Of a stretch of DNA of 64,000 nt, positions 42,661 to 53,364 are shown in pieces. The translations under genes were made by a program, and so were the position numbers. Under the pieces are notes generated by a model. It had not been told where the DNA came from. It worked only from the letters and a program-made list of their open reading frames with translations, and did not search any database. Every line of letters starts with the position of its first letter. The stretch's first letter is position 1. Source of the DNA: Allomyces arbusculus (taxonomy: Eukaryota; Blastocladiomycota; Blastocladiomycetes; Blastocladiales; Blastocladiaceae); NCBI GenBank assembly GCA_027604705.1, contig JADHYV010000012.1:124001-188000 (forward strand). Reading direction: 5' to 3'.

Positions 42661-43756
42661 GCGCGCACTGAAAGAGGCGGCTCGGCGGACGCCCCGACTG
42701 TAACCGGATCAATTTGCTACAATAAATCTTCGTCTTGCGACATTGCCCGCTCCTGCGCGACGGAAGGAGTGATAGGTGCTGGTCGGGCTCGTGCAGGGCC
42801 ATCAAACTCGCGACAACTGGTGCAGCAGTAGTCGAATCGCGTCACGGCAGATCTTACGAGCTCAAAAGCGACTGCACGTCATCAGGGCAAAGTTGAGAAA
42901 ACCACTCGACTGGCTCAGTGCCGAATCGCTGATCTCAGCTACACCCTCGTCGCCCACCAAATCGCGACCAAGACGCATCGAATCTGGGTCTTCACTCGCT
43001 AAATCGTGACCAGGACGCGCCGGGTCGTGGTCGTTTTCGCGCCGTCTCTGGTCCTCCGTCTCCTTCTTGGCCTGGTCGCGGTGCATTTGGACTTCTGCTT
43101 CTTCTTCTTCTTAGACCGGCCGTGGTCGTGCAACCTGCGCCTGCTCAGCCGCGGCCGTCATATCGACCTGCTCCTTCTTGGCCGTGGTCGCCATAACGAC
43201 CTGTTGTGCGGGACCAGTGACGTGTTGCAGCGACTCGGCCGTGTCATCGACTTGGTCACCGTTGCCGACCTCGACCCGCGCCTCCTTAACCTTGTTCTCG
43301 TCTGTCACGTCGTGGTCGTCGACGTGTTCGGCCCACCGTTTCTTGTATCGACTCAGCTCGGTCGCGACCGCTGTCGATCAGTGACTCTGGGTTGCGGTTG
43401 GCCGTTTGGTGACGCACAGGCAACGCGTGGGGGTCGGAGCCGATTATCCCGGCCCAGATCTGGGTCATTGAGGGTGACTGTCTTGAACTCTTGCATTTCA
43501 TTTCTGCGTGGCCATTCCACAGACTCGCGGTCCGCGACCACCATATTGACGCGACCACGGCGTTGATCGGGATGTGATTACCAAGGAATGGAACACGATG
43601 CGGCCACGCAAAGGTGCGCGAAGGGGCACGTTGACGCGACCGTGACACGCCGACTGCAGACGACGGCGATGCGATCTCAGGGCAACCGCGACGACCACGA
43701 CGCGCCAATCGACAAGCTCATATATTTCCCCGCGAGCAGCTAATCCTTCTCCACCC
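42661..43756. other. Region between decayed helicase B and helicase C, no intact gene
   Basis: About 1.1 kb. On the minus strand a charged frame (HRDQAKKETEDQRRREND near 43080; DENKVKEARVEVGNGDQV near 43300) continues with one stop between. It could be the decayed N-terminal part of copy B. No domain recognised. Confidence 0.4.
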
Positions 43757-45900
43757 TCACATCCCACGCCCGCGCGGACCCGAGTACTGCTGCATCGGCG
43801 ACCGCAACAACTGGTCGAGGTGCCACCTGCGCACGGTCGGGTCGACGCGAATGTGCCGCTCGAGGTTCAGGTTCTTGATCAACAAATTGCTCGGGTCCCG
43901 GACACGCGACAGTGCCACGTAGGCCTGGTGCGCCGAGAAGGTGCTGTGAAAGTCAATGATCGCGCTGTTAAGCGTGAGCCCCTGCGCTTTGTGAATCGTA
44001 ATCGCGAACGCGAGCCGCAGCGGGAGCTAAAAAATTGGGTGGACGGGGATGGCCTTGAGTCGGAAAGCAAAAAAGGAAATGGGCGGGGAGAGGGAGAGGA
44101 CACGGACCTGCGATCGCATCGCCACCACGGTTTCAGTCGCCGTGTCGACACATTGCCACACATACGGTCCAACCTCGGTGGGGCCCTTGCCGAAATCGAC
44201 GATCGGGTTCCCGTTGCGGTGAAAGTCGACGACAAACCCGCGCAATCCGTTGACGAGTCCCGTACCAGGCACGTTCTGGATGCACATGACAGCGCTATGG
44301 TTCCGGAAACAGAGGAACGAAACGCCGTGAGTTGTCTCGATTGGGGAAAGGCATGGGGCAATGGCAACCACCAGCAAGTACCAGCCCTTCTTCAGGAACA
44401 AATTGTCCTCGGTCATGCGCGCCACCTCGTTCTTCATAGCCTGGCCCGCAAACGGGAACAGCTTGTCGTCTGTGATCCAGTCCTCGGCCTTGTACCGCAT
44501 TGCATTGCCCTTGAGTCGCGCGAGTTTCGTAGCGTTGTAGTCGTCGGCGTCCTTGTTGCGCGTGAACAGCCGCAGCGTATGCTGGCGGTGGTCAAGGTCC
44601 TCGTCCTCGAGGTGCGGCCGCGGCGCCTTGAGCTGCTCGAGCAGGGCCAAGTGGTCGAGTGAGGTCGGGACACCGTTGGTGCGAATATGCTGCAACAGAT
44701 CGAGAAACGCGGGGTCGCCTTGACGGTAATTCTCTTGCAGGTTGATGACTGTGGGCTTGGCCGCGGCAAAGTACGCGGATTCGAACGCGTAAACGTCCGT
44801 GGGGAGCAGGTTCTGCTTGATGCCGCGCGGCGTGTGTTCGAGTTCCTTCATGACCGGCGGGAGCTGGAAGAAGTCTACGACCACGATGGAGTGGCGTGAG
44901 CAGTAGGGTCGGCGACAGCAGGAGAGAGTGGGAAGCCAGGGAACTGACCGCCAACGGCGACGAGTTGGACGCCGCCAAAAGGGGCCCAGTTGCGATTGCT
45001 AAGTCAACGATGCAATACGGTTAGCGTCCATTTCAAGATCGAAGCAAGCAGCATGAAACGAAAACGTAGACGTACCGATACCTGAGCCGCTTGTCCAGCT
45101 TGTCCATGAAATCGGCCGAGAGCATGGAAATCTCGTCAATAATGAGCACGTCTGGCAGATTGTAGCGCGAGGTGATGGGCGGGCCGAGATTGTCAGGCGA
45201 TGCGTCGGGCCAAAACGCGATTGGCTTGTCCCAGAGGACTTGCGACCAGCTGTGGACAGTTCGCCCCTTGACGTTGACCTGGATCGCAAGAAAAGTATGC
45301 CCATGAGCGTCGTGCCACAATCTGGCAATGGATTGATTCGCTGCGAACTGTACATACCGCGGCAATCCCAGTACTCGCCGTGACCTCGACCTTTTTGTTG
45401 CGCCGCCTGAGCTCGCGTCTGAGCTGGTCGATCAGGTGCGTCTTTCCCGTCCCACCCGGACCATGAATGAGCACGTGCTTGCCTTCAAGCACAGCGTCAA
45501 TCGCAGCCCGTTGCCCTGCACCGAGCATGCTCGTCGCGCGTGTCGTGCTAACTTCAAGGTCAATTGATGGAGCATTCTTGGCCCGTGCTCTCAGCCGACC
45601 GCCTGCTTCAAGGTCAATGGTTGGTGCTTCATCGGCTCGGAACCGCTTGAGAAACGAGTCAAGCGACGACATGCCGCGCGTGAGCGTGCGAGTCGGGCCC
45701 ACGCGGTCATAGCGCAAGCGGGCAGGGCCATATTGGCACAACGTGGTGCTGCGCGTGAGGTGCAGGTGCCGAGCGTGAAGAACAGTCGACACGGGCCGTG
45801 CTGTGCCGCACGGGCTTGTGGCCAGGTGGGCAATGAAAGTCGGTGCGCGACCGTTCGCAGACGGCCGCGCTCGGGCCAATACGGACGAGGCCATGGTCAC
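43757..45900 (-). CDS. PIF1: PIF1-family DNA helicase, copy C (mitochondrial-type N-terminus)
   Basis: Six exons (45900-45358, 45278-45082, 44998-44949, 44874-44382, 44294-44108, 44026-43757) close to 579 residues. The first 60 residues (MTMASSVLARARPSANGRAP onward) are rich in Arg/Ser/Ala and lack acids until about residue 65, typical of a matrix presequence. The core includes [109 protein letters not shown] and AYVALSRVR. Intron positions after GIAAV, at the Walker B exon end, inside G|DFFQ and before LPLRLAFAITIHK match copy A; C has one further intron at LKKG|CAVMC. It is probably the Pif1 that maintains mitochondrial DNA; nuclear dual targeting is possible. Confidence 0.88.
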
Positions 45901-46566
45901 GACGACGCGTCGATGGTGATCGAGCGTTGCAGCTGGTCGTTGATGCTGTCGATGCCGACTGGTTGGGCCGTCCGTGCTTGCTGGCCGGTCTGATGCAGAC
46001 AGTGAAGTCTTGACCTGATCTAATTGGCCTTCGCGAAGTCGGTCGACGGCCGGGTCTCGTCGTCATGGCGAGCGTGCGCGCAAGGAATGGAGCAAGGCGC
46101 GATGGGTGGAGGACCAGGAGGGAGTCCCTCTTTTGGTCGAGGCGGTCAAAGAATGGTTGATTGCTTTGATGATGATGATGATGATGGCGCGGTTGGAGAA
46201 GAATAGCGCTGATTTGCGAAATGATGGTGTGGTGCGGTGGCCGCCGGTCATCTGCTCGCATGTGACACGCGCGCATTTCCCATCTGTTCATTCGCTCCGT
46301 CGCGCGCCGTCGTCGTCGTCGTCGACCACGGGCAACACCGACCGCTGCAACGCTTCACGCCCCTGCAGACTGTCCGCATTTGCCCGCACTCTACTGGTCG
46401 AGACTGCAAGCGCCCCAAGTCGCACCGCAAGCGCGCACTCAGCTGCAAGTTTGGACCACCCACTCGTCGACGTGACCGCGTTTGGTCGACGCTGATCGCG
46501 ACTCGGCCCTGCCAGGCCCATTACCACGCATCGTTACCCCAAGCGCTAATCAACCAACCCGACACC
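45901..46566. promoter_or_regulatory. Divergent promoter of PIF1 copy C and RBM26/27-type gene
   Basis: 666 bp between opposite start codons. It holds a (GAT)6 microsatellite at 46168-46186. No other gene recognised. Confidence 0.5.
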
Positions 46567-49081
46567 ATGTCGATCATTGACGAGACCACCACCGAGGAGC
46601 TCAAGGCCTTCATTCAGCGCCAGCTCGAGCCCATGTCCGTCTTCGATTGTTTGTCTATGCCCGCCGTCCATGGCCTGAACTGACGCCTCTTCGTCCTCCT
46701 TCTGGCCATCTTAGTTGCGAGGCCGACTCGGGTGTGCTGAGCGACTACATTATCGCGCTCCTGCGCCATGACATGGAGTTTGACGACTTAAAAACTTTTT
46801 GCATTGAGCAGCTCAGCGATTTCCTGGCGAGCTGTACGCTTACCTTTTTCTGGTGTCTGCGTTTTCTGCTCGTACGCCCGGATCTACCCCTGACCGCTCG
46901 TTTCTCGTTGACGTAGCCACTCAGCAATTCGTCGATGTCCTGTTCGGCGCGCTCCGCACCAAATCCTACCTCCCGCGCCCGCCCGCCCCCGCGGCGTTCC
47001 AGGCGCCGGCTCCCGCGCCCGTTGCGCCGTCCGCGCTTGCTCCCGCGCCCGCTCCGCCACGGAGGGCCCCGACCCCACCGCCCGCCGCTGCGGCCCCTGC
47101 GCCGCCGGCACAGCAGGCTGTGCCCATCGACGACCGCCTGCGTTCCCCCGGTCGCGCGCGGCACCCCGTGCACCCGCACGACGGTGGGTTCCCGCCGCAG
47201 CATGCCGCGCCGGCACCAGTACCCGCGCACGGCGGATTCCCGGCAAGCGACGGCGGTTTTCCGCGGTCGGACCCGCCCGCACCCGCCGGGTTCCCGCACG
47301 GCGCGAGTCCGCCTCCGCACATGCCGCCGGGCGCGGTTATGCCCCCGCCGGTGCGCGACCGCGACCGGCCGTTTGGGCCGATCCCTTCTGGGCTCGGGGA
47401 TGGGATGCCGCCGCGGCAGAAGCGTCGCGGGCGGTGCCGCGATTTTGATGGTGCGCGTCGTGTGCGCACTGCAGGACGGAATGGGTGAACTGTGTGCTTG
47501 AACAGATGGAACTAATGTACTGTGGTGCGTCGGATTTCATAGAAAAGGGCGTGTGCATGCGCGGCGACAGCTGCATTTTCCAACATATTGGGCCGATTGT
47601 CGAGGGCGAGCTGCCGCTGCCTGGCCGTACGTTGAGTGTGTGGAAGCCTCCGTTGTCTCGTCCACCACGTGCTCACCCCGTTCGCTCGCCCCTTAGGCTT
47701 TGCACCGCACCCGTCGCACATGCCGCCGATGCGCAACGACCGGTTTGGTCCGCGCCCACCAAACATGATGGGTGGTGGGTACCCGGCCCCTGGCCCGTTT
47801 GGCGCACCGGCCCCTGGGATCCCCCCTGGCGGCGGCGCACCGGGCATGCGCATGGGCATGGGTTTCCGCATGAACAATGGCGGCGGCGCACCCGGCGGCG
47901 GCCGTGCCTCCGGCAACTTCATCCCCGGCCGGTCGCGCGACCCGCAACCGGCAATTGTCGTTGACCAGATTCCGACCGAGCACTGCAATGCGGCACAAAT
48001 CAACGAGTTTTTTGCGCGCTTTGGGCGCATCGAAAACCTGCAAGTGTTTGAGCAGGAACGGCGCGCAATTATCACGTTTGCGACCGTCGACGAGGCCAAG
48101 GCCGCGCATGGGTCGCCCGACCCGATTTTCGGGAACCGGTTCATCAAGGTGTTCTTCTATAACCCGGACCGGCACGACGCAACGGGGGCGGTCTCCAAGC
48201 CGGCGCACCACCAGCACCATCAGCACCAGCAGCACGGGCACCACCATGCGCCACCGCCGGGGGCCTACCCGCCGCCTCCTGGGTACCCGCCGATGGGTTA
48301 CCCGTACCCGGGTTACCCGCCCATGGGCTACCCGCCGTACCCGGGCGCGCCGCATGCGCCCGCGGCCCCTGGCACGCACGCGCACGACGATGTCAAACTC
48401 GCCGAGGTCTACAAGAAGAAGGACGAGAACTTGCAAAAGCTGCAGGCGATGCAGCGCGCGCTCGAGGCCAAGCTCGCGACTGTTGGCGAGGCGCAGCGCG
48501 GGGACGTCGAGACCATGATCACGTCGCTCGCCAAGCAGATCAAGGAGGCCAAGACGAGCCTGCTCAACGACCCACGCGCCGCATCTTTCTTGCCGAAACT
48601 CGTGCAAAAACTTGCCGAGGAACGTCGCCGCGACCAGCTCGACCGCGAACTGGATTTGATTTCGCAGCAGGCGCACGAGGCACGGGATGGGCCTTCGCCC
48701 GCGAATGGCGACGGGCCCGCGTCGGATGATATGGCCGTCGACGTGACAATTAGTCCGGCCGTGCGCAGCGCGCTCGATAAGCCCCTGCCGTCGGGACCCG
48801 TGAATTGGTCGAGTGTCCGGTCCAAGTACTCGCTCGACTTGCGCCCGACGACGCTGTTGGTCGCCGGTGCTGAGTCGGACGAAGTGAAAGCCGCGGCGAT
48901 TCAGCAGTTCCGCGAGTGGGGAGATGTGGAGGCCCTCGACGAGAGCGCCGAGGCGACGGGTGGGCAGGAGCGCGCGTTTGTGATCAAGTACAAGTCGCGG
49001 CCGCAGGCGGAAAAGGCGTATGCGTATGGCGCGTCGCCGTTGCCGGGGATTGGGCAGCTCAAGGTGTCTTGGAAGCAGTAG
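46567..49081 (+). CDS. RNA-binding protein of RBM26/RBM27 type (S. pombe Rmn1-like)
   Basis: Five exons (46567-46634, 46715-46833, 46917-47450, 47543-47626, 47697-49081) close to 729 residues. Order of parts matches animal RBM26/27. A PWI-like N-terminus (ELKAFIQRQLEPICEADSGV, FCIEQLSDFL, LFGALRTKSYLP) is followed by a Pro/Ala-rich linker. A CCCH finger spans an exon junction (RCRDFDEKGVCMRGDSCIFQ then H). An RRM (VVDQIPTEHCNAAQINEFF, AIITFATVDEAKAAHG, NRFIKVFFYNP) is followed by a His/Pro/Tyr-rich stretch, a coiled coil (VYKKKDENLQKLQAMQRALE) and a C-terminal degenerate RRM ending GIGQLKVSWKQ. RBM26/27 and Rmn1 work with the MTREC/PAXT complex that feeds polyadenylated nuclear RNA to the exosome. 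The CCCH finger split by an intron was a strong check on the model. Confidence 0.9.
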
Positions 49082-49777
49082 GTCGCGAATACGCACGGCG
49101 CTGTGGTTGTGGTGCTGATTCGGGATGTGAGGTATTGGACTCGCGTTTCCATTCATCCATTTTTTCAGTCCTCCTTCGGCCTCTCCTCCGGCCGCTCTTG
49201 CTCTCTCCCTCTCGTGTTCTTGATATCGTTTGCTTTGTGTTTCTTTCCACGTTCCTCTCCCACCAATAATCGCAGCGTAAAATTGAATGTGTTGGACGAT
49301 GTTGTTGACCAGGCTTTCCTCATGGCCAACCGGCCTGGTTTTTTCGACCTGGTATCTTTCTCGGCCATTTCTCTTCGATCAAGACCGGAACGGAACCGGT
49401 CATCGGTTGACGTACTGTCACAAGCGTGACTCGCCGTGTCTTGCGAGGCAGCCAATCGTTTTTGAGGTCGCCTGCCGCGAAAATGCAAATGGCTTGGCGC
49501 AAGCCATGCCGAACCGCAGGCGCGCTTCGCAAGTTCGAGTCTTTGTGGCGACGTGCTTGTCCTTCCCATCGATTCAACAGGCCGCTCCTGCTCCATCTTC
49601 ACTGCCGACCCCGCCCGAGGCTGATCCCACCTCGTCTCCGCGCACGATTCGTATAAATACCAGGCGCGCACCCTCGCCCTGCAACGACAGCGTACCAGCG
49701 CTTTCTCTCTCTCGCCCGTTTTTTTGGGCCGCGATTCCCGCTCGACGACTCACCTACCAACCACCAACGAACCAACC
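49082..49777. other. Intergenic region upstream of isopropylmalate synthase
   Basis: About 700 bp between two plus-strand genes. It includes a TATA-like element (separate entry) and a TGACTC, a Gcn4-type half-core, near 49427. The first part is pyrimidine-rich. No gene recognised. Confidence 0.5.
49652..49659 (+). promoter_or_regulatory. TATA-like element of isopropylmalate synthase gene
   Basis: TATAAATA lies 126 bp before the ATG at 49778, followed by a CT-rich leader. Position and sequence fit a core promoter. Inferred, not shown. Confidence 0.5.
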
Positions 49778-51652
49778 ATGGCAACCATGACCGCATCCGC
49801 CCCGGGATCGCGATCCACGCAGGACAAGCTCATCATTTTTGACACAACCCTGCGCGACGGCGAGCAGGTACCGCGCTTGGCCCGCCAGTTTTCGCGCTCG
49901 TCAACGTTCTCAAACTGACCACGACTCAAATCCTCCAGTCGCCCGGTGTGACGCTGCACATCCAAGAAAAGATCGAAATCGCCAAACAGCTGTCGAAACT
50001 CGGCGTCGACGTGTGCGAGGCCGGTTTCCCCGTGGCCTCCGAGGGCGATTTCGCGGCGGTCGAGCGCATCGCCAAGGAAGTCGGCCCGCTCATGATCAAC
50101 CGCGAAAAGCTCGGAAAGCCCATGGTCATTTGCGGTCTCGCTCGCGCCGTGAAAAACGACATTCAGCGCGCGTACGACGCCGTCAAGCACGCGCCGCTGC
50201 ATCGAATCCACACGTTCCTCGCCACTTCCGACATTCACCTCGAACACAAGCTGCGCATTTCGCGCGACGAGTGTATTGCTCGCGCGACCGAGGCGGTACG
50301 GTTCGCCAAGTCGCTGTGCAACGATATCGAGTTCTCGCCCGAGGATAGTGGTCGATCCGACCCCGAGTTTCTGTGCAAGGTGCTCGGCGCTGTGATTGCG
50401 GCGGGCGCGACAACGCTGAATATCCCGGATACAGTCGGGTATAACACACCTGATGAGTATGGCCGAATTATTCACTACTTGGTTCAGCACACGCCGGGGG
50501 CCGACAAGGTAATGTTCATCTTGCATCTATTGCTTTTGCTGGTTGCATAACCGGAAACTGACGATCTTCCCTCATCGCGACCAACAGGTAGTGTGGAGTA
50601 CGCACTGCCACAATGACCTCGGCCTCGCGACCGCCAACACGCTCTCCGGGATCATGAACGGCGCGCGACAAGTCGAGGTCACGATCAACGGCATTGGGGA
50701 GCGTGCCGGCAATACGGCGCTAGAGGAAGTGGTCATGGCGCTCTACACGCACCCGAAAACTTTCCCCGTCTACTCGCATATTGACACGCAGCAAATCTTC
50801 CGCACCTCGCAGCTCGTTGCCAACAAGACGGGCATGGCCGTGCAGGCTAACAAGGCGATTGTCGGCGCCAACGCGTTTGCGCACGAGTCGGGTATTCACC
50901 AGGACGGTGTCCTCAAGCACCAAGCGACCTACGAGATTATTAACCCGAGCATCGTCGGCGTCCCGTCCAATTCGTTGGTCCTCGGCAAGCATTCGGGCCG
51001 GAATGCGTTCCGCACGCGACTCACGCAGCTCGGATACCACCTGTCCGAGGCCGAGTTCCAGCGCGCGTTTGAGCGGTTCAAGCGCACAGCCGACTCGAAA
51101 AAGGCCGTGACCGACACGGACATCGTTGCGATCATTGACGACGAGCTTGGCGCGCTCTCGCAGACGCCCGCAATTGAACTGCGCAACGTGCAGGTCACGT
51201 CTGGAACGGGCGTGATTGCGACGGCGACCGTTGAAGTCGTTTCGACCGACCCGGTCGATGGCACCGAGTCGGTCCAGGTGGACGCGGCGATTTCGCGCAA
51301 CGGGCCGATTCATGCGGTCTTCAAGGCGATTGAGCGGCTCGTGGACGTGAACGTGACGCTGCTCCAGTACGAGGTGCGCGCCGTCTCGGGCGGAAGTGAC
51401 GGCGACGCGCTCGGTCAAGTGTCGGTCAAGTTGTGCGACGTGCAGCTTCCGCACATTCACTTCAATGGCACCGCGACCGATACGGACGTGGTGCTCGCAT
51501 CGGCGCGCGCGTTCATGGCGGCCATCAACCGCATGATCTTGCATTCACGCGCGCACGCGGAGAAGGCAGCGGCCAATAGTGAGAATGGGGTCGCGGCCAT
51601 GACGGGTGTGGAGAGCGCCGAGGTGATTGATCGTCGCAAGGTCGGCGTGTAG
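49778..51652 (+). CDS. leuA: 2-isopropylmalate synthase, bacterial/plant type 1 (LeuA)
   Basis: Three exons (49778-49867, 49939-50508, 50588-51652) close to 574 residues. The TIM-barrel start [16 protein letters not shown] is the HMGL-like metal-binding signature. [81 protein letters not shown] and [15 protein letters not shown] follow in order, with the metal-ligand histidines present. The C-terminal 150 residues ([25 protein letters not shown]) form the LeuA regulatory domain that binds leucine. The enzyme joins acetyl-CoA to 2-ketoisovalerate. Yeast LEU4/LEU9 belong to the type 2 branch; this sequence follows type 1 throughout. No strong mitochondrial presequence is visible. Citramalate synthase is the main alternative. 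Confidence 0.88.
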
Positions 51653-52124
51653 CGAGCGTGCTGTATAAAAGTATATGGATATCCTTATTTTGACACTTGA
51701 AGCTGAGCGTATTCTCGCCCATGCTCACCGGGGAAATGGGGCATCTATGCACGCCGCCCTGAGCGCAAAGTTGGATGGGGTCGGTGGTGGCTGCGGGACA
51801 GGTTGATAACGCGCGAGACGTGGCGTGACAAAAAGAACGCAACGGCGTGCGGGGAAGCCGACAAATCAACGTTGAACCCATTTTTCACCTTTCTCCATCA
51901 CCGACCCGACCGAACCACGAACGTTTCCATCACCCCCCCACTCTCTTGATCAGCATCACTGCTCGTCTTTTGGACCGACGACGACGACAAGGACGACGAA
52001 CTAGACCGACGCGCCCGACCTGGTCCCCGCGCTCTGCCCGCCGTCATCACGACTACACGAAACGACACGAACGATCACGTCGCTCTCCACTTTTTTTCGA
52101 CTTTTCCAGCTCGCTGCAGCCACC
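51653..52124. other. Intergenic region, no gene seen
   Basis: About 470 bp between the isopropylmalate synthase and PEX11 genes. A TATAAAAGTATATGG stretch just after the stop (51663 onward) is probably 3' end sequence. A CACC/CCACC-rich leader precedes PEX11. Confidence 0.5.
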
Positions 52125-53083
52125 ATGGGCACCTCTTCCGCACCCGTCCCATTCTTTTTGCCCGCGGACCGCGTCAAGAAATACTTGCAGGTCGCCGACG
52201 GCCGCGACAAGGGTCCGTCCCTAATTGAAGTGGAGCTCCCGCACGGTCGTCAAGTCTGATCAGACGCGCATGCCATGGCGCCGTGCTCTAGCCCTCAAGA
52301 TCATCCAGTACTGCATCAAGGTCGTGCTTTGGTCGGAACTTGTCACCAAGACGCGGCATGCTGACGTGCACCAGCGCATCAAGTCGGTCGCGTCGCATTT
52401 TTCCACGACGCGCAAGATTTTGCGGCTCGCGCACTGTGTTGAGCCCTACCTCGAGCTGCGCGACTTGTTACGCGAGGGCGAGCCATGGCGGTCAGTGCGC
52501 GATATGGCCAAGAAGGGACTGCACACGCGCGGGGTCATGCAGGTGTTTGCGGTCGTGATCGCCGGCATGGGAATCGTCAACGACTGCGTCGACGACGTGA
52601 TTTGTTTGGCCAAGATTGGCGCGCTCGACAAGAAGTGGGTCGACCGGTTGGAGATGACGAGTAGCAGGATGTGGATGGCGTACGTTTCGCTTTCTTGACA
52701 CTGATATCGACAATGCAACGAGCTAGGCACTGACAATGTGTTTACGATACCGTAGGTCCATTATCTACGACATTCTCGGCAATCTGCGCGGCATGGGCAA
52801 GATCGCGACCGATCTGGCCACGCGGCAACGCGCGCTCGCGACCGCAATCGCATCCAAGAACGCTGACGCCGACCAACTCGCGACCGACCGCTCTGCCGTG
52901 GCCACGCTCGAGCAAAAGTTGTTTGTGCAGCGAGTCTCCTTCTTCAAGCTCTGCGCCGACTACGCGTTCGACTACGTCGACGTTTTCCACGTTACCGGTC
53001 GCCGTGGGGACGGGATCCAGGCGATTGCCGGGTTCATTGCGGCACTGCTCAGCACTTACAAGCTCTGGCTCAAGGCCAAGTAG
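52125..53083 (+). CDS. PEX11: Peroxin-11 (peroxisome division protein)
   Basis: Exons 52125-52212, 52292-52679 and 52756-53083 close to 267 residues. The junction of exons 1 and 2 recreates ADGRDKALKIIQYCIKVVLW, the conserved PEX11 N-terminal amphipathic helix with GRDK. KSVASHFSTTRKILRLAHCV matches the next block. Hydrophobic VFAVVIAGMGIVNDCVDDVI and a C-terminal GIQAIAGFIAALLSTYKLW form the membrane-associated parts. PEX11 tubulates the peroxisome membrane before fission. The predicted length is slightly above yeast Pex11 (236). The start is the only ATG in good context (CACCATGG) before the motif. Confidence 0.9.
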
Positions 53084-53364
53084 TTTGTCGATACCCAGCG
53101 TTGCAGCTCGCGTCGTCGTCTGTTCGTACCGGGTCCCGCTCGCTCGTTTTCATGAAATCCGTTTGTTTTTCTTTGTGCGTTTGCTCCGTCGCGCTACTGC
53201 GTCGTGCTGGTGGCCATGGCGGCATCTGGCGCTGCTGGGGACACTGTTCCAATGCGAAATCTAGCGAAAAATGGCGAATAAAAATGTAATGTAAAGGGAA
53301 TCCTCCTCGTCCTCTGCATCAGTCGTCAATCCATCCAGTCGTCCCACTCGAGTTCTACATTTCC

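Noticed and set aside
38543-45900. Helitron transposon
   Set aside because: PIF1-type helicases occur in Helitrons, but no Rep/HUH domain, 5' TC or 3' hairpin-CTRR end was seen, and the two intact copies have shared introns and a host-like organisation.
47693-49156. 487-codon open frame on the minus strand opposite the RBM26/27-type gene
   Set aside because: It mirrors a GC-rich coding exon on the other strand; composition is Arg/Val/Leu-biased without domains, while the plus strand encodes a clear RRM protein.
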